Of a stretch of 64,000 nt of DNA, positions 16,843 to 25,815 are shown in pieces. The stretch lies in the NCBI GenBank assembly GCA_913778495.1, contig CAJYVD010000019.1, forward strand, positions 1-64,000, written 5' to 3'. Made by a program: the position numbers and the translations under genes. The notes under the pieces were generated by a model. It was not told the DNA's origin and did not search any database. It was given only the letters and a program-made list of their open reading frames with translations. The DNA comes from an uncultured Pantoea sp. Lineage in GTDB: Bacteria > Pseudomonadota > Gammaproteobacteria > Enterobacterales > Enterobacteriaceae. Position 1 is the stretch's first letter, and each line of letters starts with the position of its first letter.

Positions 16843-17103
16843 TCAGTAAGTCTTCGATGTTCTGCGCGTCACTTCTTCAATCCTTAGCACTACTGGCTCT
16901 CCCTCTATCAATTCAAAGATTATCCTGTAGTCACCAACACGTAACCGATACTGATTATCGGTATCTTGTAACTTCTTTACGTCTAACATCACAAGCGGGA
17001 AAGTGACTAACTGCTTCGTCTTCTCGTTAATGGCTTTCCGGTAGCGGCTATCGATCTTCGCAAGATGCTTCAATGCACGCTTAGACCAAACTACTTCAAC
17101 CAT
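16843..17103 (-). CDS. RelE/ParE-superfamily toxin
   Basis: The 86-residue basic protein starts at the ATG at 17103, after GGGGGCATA. The RelE/ParE fold is visible as VEVVWSKRALKHLAKID, the helix YRKAINEKTKQL, KLQDTDNQYRLRVGDYRIIF and a final strand pair EPVVLRIEEVTRR. The Arg in RLRVGDYRI and the C-terminal RRTSKTY region fit an mRNA-cleaving RelE-type toxin, but ParE-like gyrase action cannot be excluded. The antitoxin gene follows after 70 bases. The module sits in an insert between ycdX and ycdY. Confidence 0.85.
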   Translation of the reverse strand: MVEVVWSKRALKHLAKIDSRYRKAINEKTKQLVTFPLVMLDVKKLQDTDNQYRLRVGDYRIIFELIEGEPVVLRIEEVTRRTSKTY

Positions 17104-17142
17104 TATGCCCCCAAAAATCAAAGAACATACCCCACAAGGGGT

Positions 17143-17170
17143 GATTAGATAATCAGTTTTTTATCTAATC
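17143..17170. promoter_or_regulatory. palindromic operator of the toxin-antitoxin operon
   Basis: Perfect 10-base arms GATTAGATAA and TTATCTAATC are separated by eight bases. A second, smaller palindrome ACCCC-ACAA-GGGGT adjoins at 17129-17142. Both lie 25-70 bases before the toxin start, where the HTH antitoxin would bind to repress its own operon. Function is inferred from position and symmetry. Confidence 0.65.
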
Positions 17171-17339
17171 AATGCAAGCATTTTACTAATTAAACAGGAG
17201 AGTGTCATGATGTGTGCTGCGTTATACTCCCGTGTTTATTCGCAGCGACCGTTACCGTCGCAATGGCTGTTTAGCTCATTTTTCTTTCATTGCTGTTCGC
17301 CATCTTTGGTTTTCCAGCCTTCCACCTCAGGCCTGCACC

Positions 17340-17474
17340 CTCTCAACCACCCCCACGGTAGCTTTTCCCGCCGAACGCGTGTTAAATGTCACGCCCCTTG
17401 CGCTGGCGTTTAACGCCCACGCCACGCAGAATAGTGCGGACGTAGCCCACTTTTACCTCAAGGATTTCTGTTGC
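17340..17474 (+). pseudogene. decayed duplicate of the ycdX 3' end
   Basis: The frame entering ycdY reads FPAERVLNVTP (17364-17396), against [11 protein letters not shown] in the intact ycdX (16115-16147). It ends SADVAHFY against IAELAAF-stop. The ycdX stop TAA corresponds to TAC here, so the frame now runs through into ycdY. The length from the shared motif to the ycdY ATG is what an adjacent ycdX tail would need. Two codons appear lost in the middle. This is the old ycdX-ycdY junction, kept on the far side of the insert. No protein is expected from it. Confidence 0.7.
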
Positions 17475-18029
17475 ATGAATGAATTTTCCATTCTCTGTCG
17501 TGTCATTGGCTCGCTGTTCAACCGCCAGCCGCAGGATCCGCTGCTGGTGCCGCTGTTTACGCTGCTGCGCGAAGGCAAACTCAAAGAGCAGTGGCCGCTG
17601 GAGCAGGAGGCGCTGCTGCAGCGTCTGCAACAGCACAGCGATCCACAGGCGCTGGCGGCGGACTACAACGCGCTGTTTGTTGGCAGCGATTGCAGCGTGC
17701 CGCCTTATGCATCGCAATGGCCCAACGGTCCGCAGGAAGCTGAAGTACGCGCTTTTCTCTCTTCGCGCGGTATGCCGCTGAGCGAGGCGCCCGCCGATCA
17801 TTTTGGCGTGCTGCTGCTGGCGGCGTCGTGGCTGGAAGACCAGTCCAGCGCCGATGAGTCCGCTGCGCAGCGGGCGCTGTTTGATGACTACTTGCTGCCG
17901 TGGTGCGGGGCGTTTTTGGGCAAAGTAGAGGCACACGCCACCACCGCCTTTTATCGCACCCTGGCCGAGCTGAGCCGTGAGGCGATTCAGGCGATGTATG
18001 ACGAGCTTAACGAAGAGCAGGCGGACTGA
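17475..18029 (+). CDS. ycdY: TorD-family chaperone-like protein YcdY
   Basis: A 184-residue all-helical protein of the TorD/DmsD chaperone family. The signature region is LAADYNALFVGSDCSVPPYA (about residues 56-75), followed by FLSSRGMPLSEAPADHFGVL and the WCGAFLGKVEAHATTAFY helix. E. coli YcdY is reported to act on YcdX and is encoded right after it. The ATG at 17475 follows AAGG. No stop separates it from the upstream ycdX remnant, so a longer product is possible but unlikely. Confidence 0.9.
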   Translation: MNEFSILCRVIGSLFNRQPQDPLLVPLFTLLREGKLKEQWPLEQEALLQRLQQHSDPQALAADYNALFVGSDCSVPPYASQWPNGPQEAEVRAFLSSRGMPLSEAPADHFGVLLLAASWLEDQSSADESAAQRALFDDYLLPWCGAFLGKVEAHATTAFYRTLAELSREAIQAMYDELNEEQAD

Positions 18030-19391
18030 TTACCAGCACGCGACGCTGCTACCGAGGCCAAAGGCGGGCGTCGCGCACACCATCGGCGTGCCGGGCAGAT
18101 AAGCGGCGGCGCGCAGCCGCTTCGCGACGCCCCAGCGGTTGATCTCCAGCGCGCTCAAATTATCCTGCGGATGAGGTGTGATGCCGTTTTGTGCCTGCTG
18201 CGGAGTCGCCCCGGCGGTTTGCAGCAGCCGTGCCGTGCGCGCCAGCGAAAGCTGCGCCTGCCAGCCGACGTGGTGCATGCGCCGCTGGCGTAGCCCTTCC
18301 AGCACGGCGGCGGCCATCATGTAGCCGGTAGCGTGATCCAGCGCCTGCACCGGCAGCGGCGTTGGCACCGCGCTGTCGCGCCAGATCATCCCGCGCTCAG
18401 CAATACCGCAGCCCATCTGCACCAGGCTATCGAAGCCGCGTCGATTACGCCACGGGCCGCTCCAGCCCCAGGCATTCAAACTCACGTCCACCAGACCCGG
18501 AGCCAGCTGACGGCGCGTCTCGGCATCAAACCCCAGCTTCTCCAGCGCATCGGCGCGATAGCCGTGCACCAAAACATCGCTGTGCGCGATCAGCGCGCGC
18601 AGTTGCTGGCGTCCGTCTTGAGTATGCAGATCCAATCGGGCGCAGCGTTTACCGCTGGTCATCTCTTCTTCCAGCGTAGGCTCCTGCCAGTCAGGTGGAT
18701 CGAGGCGCAGCACCTGTGCGCCGAGGCTGGCTAAAAAGCGCGTGGCCACCGGCCCGGCGATAATGCGCGTCAGATCCAGCACGCGTACGCCGCGCAAAGG
18801 GCGCGCCGGATGCAGCGGCCAGCCCGGCGTTGGCGCTTCGCCCACGGCCTGCTGGGAAATCAGCGCTTCCCGTTCAACCGCCATGCCCTGCGGATGCGCG
18901 AGCCACGCTTGCTCGCTGCGCATCACCGCGGCGCAGCCGCCAGCCTCGATCACTGCCTGTTCCAGCGCATCACCGTGCCAGGCCGCTACCGCGTTAGCCA
19001 GCGCCTGGCGGTCGCCGACGTGGCCCACCACGCGCAGCAGGGCGGCGCGGTGATGCGGTGCATTGGTGTGCAGACGAATCCAGCCATCACGCGTGGGGTA
19101 ATCGCCCGCCAGCGCATCCCAGGTGGCGGCGGGGGGGCGGTTGACCGGTTTCACGCTCTGTTGAAACCAGCGTGAGGCCAGCCGCACATCGACGCTGACC
19201 GGCGCAGCGTTGCCCAATAAATCACTGAGCGCCTGCGCGGCGAGCCCGATGCTGGTGGCCGCCAGTTCGCTGACCGCAAAGGCAGAGGAGAACGTGTCCG
19301 TGTGTGTAAACGAGAGGTGAGGCAGGGGATCGGCGCCGCGCAATCCGTGCCAAAGTTGCTGCCACAGGGCGGCAGCGCAGTGCGTATCCAT
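18030..19391 (-). CDS. class III (CaiB/BaiF family) CoA transferase, extended form
   Basis: The 453-residue protein has the family's usual N-terminal motif GVRVLDLTRIIAGPVATRFL only at about residue 200. It is followed by GAQVLRLDPP, SGKRCARLDL, DVLVHGYRADALEKLG and LDHATGYMMAAAVLEGL, whose Asp fits the catalytic position. The first 195 residues include YPTRDGWIRLHTNAPHHRAA, which resembles the small-domain segment normally found later in the chain, so the order looks permuted or duplicated. It would move CoA between acyl acids; the substrate is unknown. Its stop abuts the ycdY stop. Confidence 0.85.
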   Translation of the reverse strand: MDTHCAAALWQQLWHGLRGADPLPHLSFTHTDTFSSAFAVSELAATSIGLAAQALSDLLGNAAPVSVDVRLASRWFQQSVKPVNRPPAATWDALAGDYPTRDGWIRLHTNAPHHRAALLRVVGHVGDRQALANAVAAWHGDALEQAVIEAGGCAAVMRSEQAWLAHPQGMAVEREALISQQAVGEAPTPGWPLHPARPLRGVRVLDLTRIIAGPVATRFLASLGAQVLRLDPPDWQEPTLEEEMTSGKRCARLDLHTQDGRQQLRALIAHSDVLVHGYRADALEKLGFDAETRRQLAPGLVDVSLNAWGWSGPWRNRRGFDSLVQMGCGIAERGMIWRDSAVPTPLPVQALDHATGYMMAAAVLEGLRQRRMHHVGWQAQLSLARTARLLQTAGATPQQAQNGITPHPQDNLSALEINRWGVAKRLRAAAYLPGTPMVCATPAFGLGSSVACW

Positions 19392-19437
19392 AGTGCGTCT
19401 CCGAAATAAGCGCGAGACTCAAGCATAGCAGAGCGCG

Positions 19438-20322
19438 TCAGCGACGCCGTAAGCGCGGGAAACGCGCATGCATGCGCAAACTGCGCAGGTTGATCACGGC
19501 AATCGCGGTGCCCAACACCACCAGCGAAGCGCCCAGCAGTTTAAAACTGTTCATGCTGTCGCCCAGCACTAGCACGCCCATCAGTACCGCCAGCACCGGC
19601 GTCAACAGCGAATAGGGCATGATCAAATTGACGTTGTACTTTTTCAGCAGCCAGTACCACAGCGTATAAGCCACAATCGACGAGGCGATGGCGCTGTAGA
19701 GAATGCCAAACCAGCCGCGCCAGCCCGCGTGACTCAGCGCGTAGAGCTGCTGCGACTCCGTGAGCCAGGACGCGCCGCCAACGATGGGCACGGCCAGAAA
19801 CGAGATCCAACCGGTGAGCGTCAACGGTTTGATCGGGGGCGATTTTTTCACGATCATATTGCTTATCGCCCAGCCGAATGCGCTGCACAGCAGGATGCAT
19901 AGCACCCACCAGGCGGGAATGGTTGGACTGCCGGAGAGCACCGCCACGCCGCTGAGTGAAATGGCGATACCCACCAGCTGAATCAGGCGCAGCTTCTCTT
20001 TTAGCACCACCATCGCCAGCAGCATGGCGATCGGGGTGCCAAGTTGAACCACAATCGCACCCGTGCCCGCGTCGGTGTAGCGCATGCCCACAAAGAGCAG
20101 GGAGAAGTGCATAAAGCCAAAGGTAAAGGCCAGCGTCAGCAGCCAGGGAAGCTGTTGACGGCTGATGCGGCAGAACGGCACCAACACCGCCGCCACCACC
20201 ACAAAACGCATGGTGGTGAGAAACAGCGGCGGCAGCTCCAGCAAGCCCCATTTCACCGCCACGTTATTAAACGCCCAGATCGACACCACCATTAAAATTA
20301 AAAAAAAATGCCGCAACGCCAC
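19438..20322 (-). CDS. EamA/DMT-family transporter
   Basis: A membrane protein of about 294 residues has ten transmembrane helices in two EamA repeats. The first contains FNNVAVKWGLLELPP and MRYTDAGTGAIVVQLGTP; the second contains FGWAISNMIVKK and YSAIASSIVAYTLWYWLLKK. The C-terminal tail is basic. Such proteins usually export amino acids or metabolites. No ATG is available: GTG 20322 (VALRHFFLIL) has AGGGTG upstream and gives a normal-looking N-terminus, while GTG 20370 would add 16 polar residues. Confidence 0.87.
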   Translation of the reverse strand: MALRHFFLILMVVSIWAFNNVAVKWGLLELPPLFLTTMRFVVVAAVLVPFCRISRQQLPWLLTLAFTFGFMHFSLLFVGMRYTDAGTGAIVVQLGTPIAMLLAMVVLKEKLRLIQLVGIAISLSGVAVLSGSPTIPAWWVLCILLCSAFGWAISNMIVKKSPPIKPLTLTGWISFLAVPIVGGASWLTESQQLYALSHAGWRGWFGILYSAIASSIVAYTLWYWLLKKYNVNLIMPYSLLTPVLAVLMGVLVLGDSMNSFKLLGASLVVLGTAIAVINLRSLRMHARFPRLRRR

Positions 20323-20506
20323 AATATCACCCTGCCTTGCCAAAGAAATGTCACTTTCTAATGATGGCACGAAGCGGCGTGCTTCTGTGACGCGCGCCCA
20401 TATTTTTTTAGCATGCGCAGAGACTTACTGCGGAAAATTTCGCGACAGCGCGCGCGATCGATGCCACAGTAATGCTTCCTACCCAGGCGAAAAGGACCGG
20501 TTTAGC

Positions 20507-21214
20507 ATGACAGATTCCCACGCATTACCTCTCGCGCTGTTTCAACTGGACGTGCCGCCGCCGGAAGTGGTGGCGCAGGTGGGCGAGCAGCCCGCGTGGT
20601 TTATCGCGGCGCTCAATTTACAGCCCGATGACTATATTATTGTCCGCCCCCATCTCGGCGAGACGCTGCCCAATCTCGATCAGATCAGCGGCGCGATCCT
20701 GAGCGGCTCGTGGGCGATGGTCACCGATCGTCCTGAATGGAGTGAACGCACGGCGGCGTGGATACGCGATGCCGTCGGCGCGTCACTGCCCTTGTTGGGG
20801 GTCTGCTACGGACATCAGCTGATGGCGCATGCGCTGGGCGGAGAAGTGGGCGATAACCCCCATGGCTGGGAGGGCGGGCTGAAAACGGTGACGCAAAACG
20901 TGCATGACGATCCCTGGCTGGCGCAGCTACCCGCGACGTTCCCGGCGTGGCTGTCGCATCGCCAGTCGGTGCTTATTCCGCCGCCGCACGCGCAGGTGCT
21001 GGCCCATTCAGCGCAAGAGAGCTGCCAGATTATTCGCTATACACCGCAGGCGATATCCCTGCAGTTCCATCCGGAATTTACCCACGCCATCGCCTGCGCC
21101 TGCCAGTCTGACGATCGGGCGCAGCCCGCTGACATGCCCGGTGAAGATTGGCCGCATGAATTGCTCCAGCGCTTTTGGCAGCAAACGCGGGCGCACGCCC
21201 ATCAGGGCAGATAA
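20507..21214 (+). CDS. class I glutamine amidotransferase-like protein
   Basis: The 235-residue protein has a GATase1 fold with the nucleophile elbow LLGVCYGHQLMAHAL (Cys about 101) and the catalytic His-Glu in LQFHPEFTHA. The oxyanion region GAILSGSWAMVTD is also present. Stand-alone proteins of this type (YfeJ-like) have no known partner synthase; it may hydrolyse glutamine or a gamma-glutamyl compound. The ATG at 20507 has AAAGGA upstream. Its 3' end overlaps the convergent methyltransferase gene by 13 bases. Confidence 0.85.
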   Translation: MTDSHALPLALFQLDVPPPEVVAQVGEQPAWFIAALNLQPDDYIIVRPHLGETLPNLDQISGAILSGSWAMVTDRPEWSERTAAWIRDAVGASLPLLGVCYGHQLMAHALGGEVGDNPHGWEGGLKTVTQNVHDDPWLAQLPATFPAWLSHRQSVLIPPPHAQVLAHSAQESCQIIRYTPQAISLQFHPEFTHAIACACQSDDRAQPADMPGEDWPHELLQRFWQQTRAHAHQGR

Positions 21215-21765
21215 TGACGGGTGCAGCGGTAAACCCACGCTGGCGGAACATTTTTGAGTACCCGCTGACGCTGCCAGGTAAAGTAGCGCGACAGCAGCGG
21301 CTGCGTCAGCGACGTGTATTGAAACTGCACAAATACGCCGTGTGGGCTTAACGCGTCATGTACGGCGTGTAAAATCGCTTCACGCGTCTCAGGCGGCAGC
21401 GACAGCAGCGGCAATCCGGAGAACACGGCATCGTAGTGTCCTGAGAGGTATTCCGCTGAACAGGCGCGGATCTGCATGCGCGGATCGTGTAGCGCCTGCA
21501 GGTTCGTTACCAGTTCGGGACAGATCTCAAACACATCCAACTGCGCCTGCGGTGACATATTCGCCAGCAGGTGACGCGTGAGTACGCCGTCGCCAGCGCC
21601 CAATTCAGCGATGCGCAGACTCTGATTCCAATTGACAGCACGGCACATGGTGCGGCAAAGCGCGGCCGAGGAGGGCGTAATGCTGCCCATTTTGCGCGGA
21701 TTGCGGATGAACTGCTGTACAAACGTCGCCTTCTCGCGCATTAACGTCAGAGCTGAAGCCAACAT
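21202..21765 (-). CDS. SAM-dependent methyltransferase (phospholipid N-methyltransferase-like)
   Basis: The 187-residue class I methyltransferase has motif I IAELGAGDGVLTRHLL (about residues 51-66), the acidic residue DVFEICPEL ending strand 2, and AVFSGLPLLSLP as motif IV. The N-terminus FVQQFIRNPRKMGSITPSS is characteristic of the PmtA-like phospholipid/rRNA-type group. AGGAGAG lies before the ATG. The substrate is not established. Confidence 0.82.
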   Translation of the reverse strand: MLASALTLMREKATFVQQFIRNPRKMGSITPSSAALCRTMCRAVNWNQSLRIAELGAGDGVLTRHLLANMSPQAQLDVFEICPELVTNLQALHDPRMQIRACSAEYLSGHYDAVFSGLPLLSLPPETREAILHAVHDALSPHGVFVQFQYTSLTQPLLSRYFTWQRQRVLKNVPPAWVYRCTRHYLP

Positions 21766-22064
21766 CTTTCTCTCCTGATTAGGGGTCTGCTTGATATTGA
21801 CCGCATATCACGCTCAGGTTCCGCTTTTTCTTCCGATTATAGGAATAATTAGGAATTTTCTGGAGCGAGGTGCCAAAAGCACCCCGGCGTGCACCGCGCC
21901 GCTGCTCCCTCGTCATCCCACCCTTGCTGAGCTCCGCGCCAGATTTCTTCCGGCGGGGTCACAGTTTCCCGCATGGCGATCTGACAGGCTGGCAATGATC
22001 TCTCAGTGTTAATAACACGTTTAAATATTGTTAACCGCTCATCACTGCCGCAAGGAGATAGATC

Positions 22065-23585
22065 ATGCGTTACGCCGCCCCCGGAGAACAGGATTCCCTC
22101 ATCACGCTGAAACCCCGCTACGGAAACTACATCAATGGCGAATTTGTCGCCCCGACGCAGGGCCATTACTTCACCAACACCAGCCCGGTCAACGGCACGC
22201 CGATTGGCGAATTTCCGCGTTCGGACCGCAGCGATATCGACAAAGCGGTAAACGCCGCCCACGCCGCAGCAGACGCGTGGGGAAAAACATCGCCACAGGC
22301 GCGGTCGCTGGTGCTGCTAAAAATTGCCGATCGGCTGGAAGCCAATCTCGAATACATGGCGGTGAATGAAACCTGGGATAACGGTAAGCCGGTGCGTGAA
22401 ACGCTGGCCGCCGATTTGCCGCTGGCGGTGGACCACTTCCGCTATTTCGCCGGCTGCGTGCGCGCGCAGGAAGGCAGTGCGGCGGAGATCGATGAATTTA
22501 CCGCCGCTTATCACTTTCACGAGCCGCTGGGCGTGGTAGGACAGATCATTCCCTGGAACTTTCCGCTGCTGATGGCGGCGTGGAAACTGGCACCGGCGCT
22601 GGGCGCGGGCAACTGCGTGGTGTTAAAACCGGCGGAGCAAACGCCGCTCTCCATCACGCTGTTTATGGAGCTGATTGGCGATCTGGTGCCGCCGGGCGTC
22701 ATCAATGTGGTGCACGGTTACGGAAAAGAAGCGGGTGAGGCGCTGGCCTCGCACCCCGGCATCGCCAAAATCGCCTTTACCGGCTCCACCGCCACCGGCG
22801 GGCATATTCTGGAGCTGGCGGCGAAAAGCCTGATCCCCTCTACGGTGGAGCTGGGCGGTAAATCCCCCAACATCTTCTTTGAAGACATTATGCAGGCGGA
22901 AGCGAGCTTTATTGAAAAAGCGGCCGAGGGCGTGGTGCTGGGCTTTTTGAATCAGGGCGAAGTCTGCACGTGCCCGTCACGTGCGCTGGTGCAGGAGTCG
23001 ATTTTTGAGCCCTTTATGGCGGCGGTAATGAAGCGCATTCAAACCATCAAGCGGGGCGATCCGCTGGACACCGACACCATGATCGGCGCGCAGGCGTCGC
23101 AGCAGCAGTTCGATAAAATTCTGTCCTATCTGGAGATTGCCCAGCAGGAGGGTGCGCAAGTGCTGCACGGCGGCAGCGTGGAACACGTGGGTGACGCCTT
23201 TCGCAGCGGCTACTATATTCAGCCTACGCTGCTAAAAGGCGATAACAGCATGCGCGTGTTTCAGGAAGAGATCTTTGGGCCGGTGGTGGGCGTGCTGACG
23301 TTTAAAGACGAAGCGGAAGCTATCGCCATCGCCAATGACTCGATCTACGGATTGGGCGCGGGCGTCTGGACGCGAGATATCAACCGCGCCTATCGCGTGG
23401 GACGGGCGATCAAGGCGGGGCGCGTCTGGACCAACTGCTATCACCTGTATCCGGCGCACGCCGCGTTTGGCGGTTACAAGAAGTCGGGCATCGGACGCGA
23501 AACGCATAAAATGATGCTGGATCACTACCAGCAAACCAAGAATCTGCTGGTGAGCTACAGCACGCAGCCGCTGGGCTTCTTCTGA
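22065..23585 (+). CDS. aldB: aldehyde dehydrogenase, AldB/ExaC type
   Basis: The 506-residue NAD(P)-dependent enzyme oxidises acetaldehyde or similar aldehydes. It follows E. coli AldB along its length: [43 protein letters not shown], the cofactor loop FTGSTATGG, the general base in VELGGKSPN, the catalytic cysteine in [11 protein letters not shown], and the tail [24 protein letters not shown] precedes the ATG. It is transcribed alone after about 300 bases (21766-22064) in which I see no gene or clear operator. Confidence 0.9.
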   Translation: MRYAAPGEQDSLITLKPRYGNYINGEFVAPTQGHYFTNTSPVNGTPIGEFPRSDRSDIDKAVNAAHAAADAWGKTSPQARSLVLLKIADRLEANLEYMAVNETWDNGKPVRETLAADLPLAVDHFRYFAGCVRAQEGSAAEIDEFTAAYHFHEPLGVVGQIIPWNFPLLMAAWKLAPALGAGNCVVLKPAEQTPLSITLFMELIGDLVPPGVINVVHGYGKEAGEALASHPGIAKIAFTGSTATGGHILELAAKSLIPSTVELGGKSPNIFFEDIMQAEASFIEKAAEGVVLGFLNQGEVCTCPSRALVQESIFEPFMAAVMKRIQTIKRGDPLDTDTMIGAQASQQQFDKILSYLEIAQQEGAQVLHGGSVEHVGDAFRSGYYIQPTLLKGDNSMRVFQEEIFGPVVGVLTFKDEAEAIAIANDSIYGLGAGVWTRDINRAYRVGRAIKAGRVWTNCYHLYPAHAAFGGYKKSGIGRETHKMMLDHYQQTKNLLVSYSTQPLGFF

Positions 23586-23752
23586 TAATGCGGGCTGTCG
23601 CGCAGGCGGCGGCCCGCTGTCATCGCTCTGTCATGCCGCAGTGACACAGTGCCACTGGCGCGAAAGCGGAATATTCCGCTACATTTAAGCCTTGTCTTGT
23701 CGATAGTAAGCGTAGGCAATCGGTAATATCGCGCGCTTGTTAAGGAGAAAAC

Positions 23753-23929
23753 ATGAACACGCTATATGACAGCTTAGAGCAGGACGATGACGTGCTGGAC
23801 GCCGTGGAAGAGAACCTCATCACCGTGAATCTGCCCAACCGCCCGCCAGTCTCTTTGGCTGGCCATTATCACGACGGGGCAGAGGCACGTTTTGACGTGT
23901 CGCGACACGGGATCTACCCCGGAATGTAG
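23753..23929 (+). CDS. small acidic protein, unknown (58 aa)
   Basis: A 58-codon gene starts MNTLYDSLEQDDDVLDAVEE and ends RHGIYPGM, with TAAGGAG six bases before the ATG and a terminator 24 bases after the stop. The N-terminal half is strongly acidic; the middle has NLPNRPPVSLAGHYHDG. It has its own transcription unit between aldB and fumA. I do not recognise it. Confidence 0.65.
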   Translation: MNTLYDSLEQDDDVLDAVEENLITVNLPNRPPVSLAGHYHDGAEARFDVSRHGIYPGM

Positions 23930-23952
23930 TGCCCGCCGCTTATCGCATCCAT

Positions 23953-23988
23953 AAAAAAATCCGCAGCCGTGACGCCGCGGATTTTTTT
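23953..23988. terminator. bidirectional terminator
   Basis: The stem AAAAAAATCCGC / GCGGATTTTTTT with a 12-base loop is T-rich on both strands. It serves the small acidic gene and the convergent fumA. Confidence 0.9.
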
Positions 23989-24005
23989 GTTCGAACGTTA
24001 ACGCG

Positions 24006-25649
24006 TTATTTTACGCACGCAGCACACTGGTTGTGGATCTGCTGGAAAAAGTCGTTGCCTTTGTCATCCACCAGAATAAACGCCGGGAAGTTCTCTACCT
24101 CAATCTTCCAGATCGCTTCCATACCCAGTTCAGCGTACTCCACGCACTCCAGGCTCTTGATGCTCTGCTGTGCCAGCACCGCCGCCGGGCCGCCAATGCT
24201 CCCCAGGTAGAATCCGCCGTGTTTCTGACAGGCATCCGTGACCTGTTTGCTGCGGTTGCCTTTGGCCAGCATCACCATGCTGCCACCGTTGGCCTGCAGC
24301 AGATCGACATACGAATCCATTCGGCCTGCGGTGGTTGGCCCAAGCGAGCCGGACGCGTAACCTTCTGGCGTTTTGGCGGGGCCCGCGTAGTAGACCGGAT
24401 GATCCTTGATGTATTGCGGCAGACCTTCGCCGTTATCGATGCGCTCTTTCAGCTTGGCGTGCGCGATGTCACGCGCCACGATAATGGTCCCGTTCAGCGA
24501 CAGACGCGTGGCAACCGGATAAGACGACAGCTGCGCCAGAATCTCAGACATCGGTCGGTTCAGATCGACATGAACCACTTCACCTTCGCCCTGCTGACGC
24601 AGCGCCTCTGGGATGTACCGGCCAGGGTTGTCTTCCAGCTTCTCGATCCAAATCCCTTCGCGGTTGATCTTGGCTTTGATGTTGCGGTCGGCAGAGCAGG
24701 AGACACCCATGCCAACTGGGCAAGACGCGCCGTGACGCGGCAGGCGAATGACGCGAATATCGTGCGCAAAATATTTGCCGCCAAACTGCGCGCCCAGGCC
24801 CAGCTCCTGCGAGGCCTTCAGCAGCTCTTGTTCCAGCTGGATATCGCGGAACGCCTGGCCGTGCTCGTTGCCTTCGGTCGGCAGCGAATCGTAATAGTGC
24901 GTGGACGCCAGCTTCACGGTTTTCAGCGTGCTTTCAGCCGAGGTGCCGCCAATCACAAAGGCGATGTGGTACGGCGGGCAGGCTGCGGTGCCCAGCGACA
25001 TCATTTTGTCGATCAGGTAGTTCTTGAGCTTGGCCGGGGTGATCAGCGCCTTGGTTTCCTGATAGAGATAGGTCTTGTTGGCCGAACCGCCGCCTTTCGC
25101 GATACACAGGAACTTGTACTCGTCGCCGTCCACGCTGTAGAGATCGATCTGCGCCGGCAGGTTGGTGCCGGTGTTGACCTCTTTATACATATCCAGCGCG
25201 GCGTTTTGCGAATAGCGCAGGTTATCTTCGATGAAGGTTTGATAGACGCCTTCAGAGAGCGCGGCTTCGTCGCCGCCGCCGGTCCAGACGCGCTGGCCCT
25301 TTTTACCCATGATGATGGCGGTGCCGGTGTCCTGGCAGGTCGGTAGTACGCCTTTGGCGGCGATTTCCGAGTTGCGCAGAAACTGCAGGGCGACATATTT
25401 ATCGTTTTTACTGGCTTCATCGTCGGCAAGAATGGCCGCGACCTGCGCCTGATGCGCCGGGCGCAGCATAAAAGAGGCGTCGTGGAACGCTTGTTTCGCC
25501 AGCAGCGTCAGGGCTTTGGGATCGACTTTCAGCACCTCTTCGCCATCGAAGTTGGCCACAGAGACATAGTCTCGGCTCAGCAGATAGTAGTCGGTGTCAT
25601 CGTCGGCGAGAGGAAAGGGATTCTGGTAGTAGAAGGGTTTGTTCGACAT
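24006..25649 (-). CDS. fumA: fumarate hydratase class I (iron-sulfur)
   Basis: This oxygen-sensitive [4Fe-4S] fumarase interconverts fumarate and malate. The 547-residue length and the three cluster cysteines at exactly Cys105 (PTCQDTG), Cys224 (TAACPP) and Cys318 (GVSCSAD) match E. coli FumA/FumB. The C-terminal domain has [15 protein letters not shown] and [13 protein letters not shown]. Whether it is the aerobic (FumA) or anaerobic (FumB) paralogue cannot be told from sequence. The neighbouring dicarboxylate carrier and DcuSR hint at the anaerobic role. The carrier gene lies 166 bases upstream on the same strand. Confidence 0.93.
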   Translation of the reverse strand: MSNKPFYYQNPFPLADDDTDYYLLSRDYVSVANFDGEEVLKVDPKALTLLAKQAFHDASFMLRPAHQAQVAAILADDEASKNDKYVALQFLRNSEIAAKGVLPTCQDTGTAIIMGKKGQRVWTGGGDEAALSEGVYQTFIEDNLRYSQNAALDMYKEVNTGTNLPAQIDLYSVDGDEYKFLCIAKGGGSANKTYLYQETKALITPAKLKNYLIDKMMSLGTAACPPYHIAFVIGGTSAESTLKTVKLASTHYYDSLPTEGNEHGQAFRDIQLEQELLKASQELGLGAQFGGKYFAHDIRVIRLPRHGASCPVGMGVSCSADRNIKAKINREGIWIEKLEDNPGRYIPEALRQQGEGEVVHVDLNRPMSEILAQLSSYPVATRLSLNGTIIVARDIAHAKLKERIDNGEGLPQYIKDHPVYYAGPAKTPEGYASGSLGPTTAGRMDSYVDLLQANGGSMVMLAKGNRSKQVTDACQKHGGFYLGSIGGPAAVLAQQSIKSLECVEYAELGMEAIWKIEVENFPAFILVDDKGNDFFQQIHNQCAACVK

Positions 25650-25815
25650 GTTGGCTCACTTAGCTTTCGTGTCGCGCGCCGGACCGGCGGGCGTCAAATT
25701 AGGCGATCAGGTATTCGAGTTTTCTCTCGCCAGCCCTCCACAAGGGCTGACTGGCGAGCATCATAACACTTTCACAGCGTAGCGCGGCGCCGTTTTTAAC
25801 ATGGAAGCAACATCA

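Noticed and set aside
17207-17413. Open frame with GGAG before ATG, upstream of ycdY on the plus strand
   Set aside because: The predicted peptide is low in acidic residues with Ser/Pro/His-rich shadow-like composition, and the region overlaps the decayed ycdX tail in another frame.
24033-25346. Long plus-strand open frames opposite fumA (and similar long antisense frames opposite the fumarate reductase gene at 29287-30750)
   Set aside because: They are antisense shadows of strongly supported genes, with His/Arg/Gln-rich composition and no ribosome sites.
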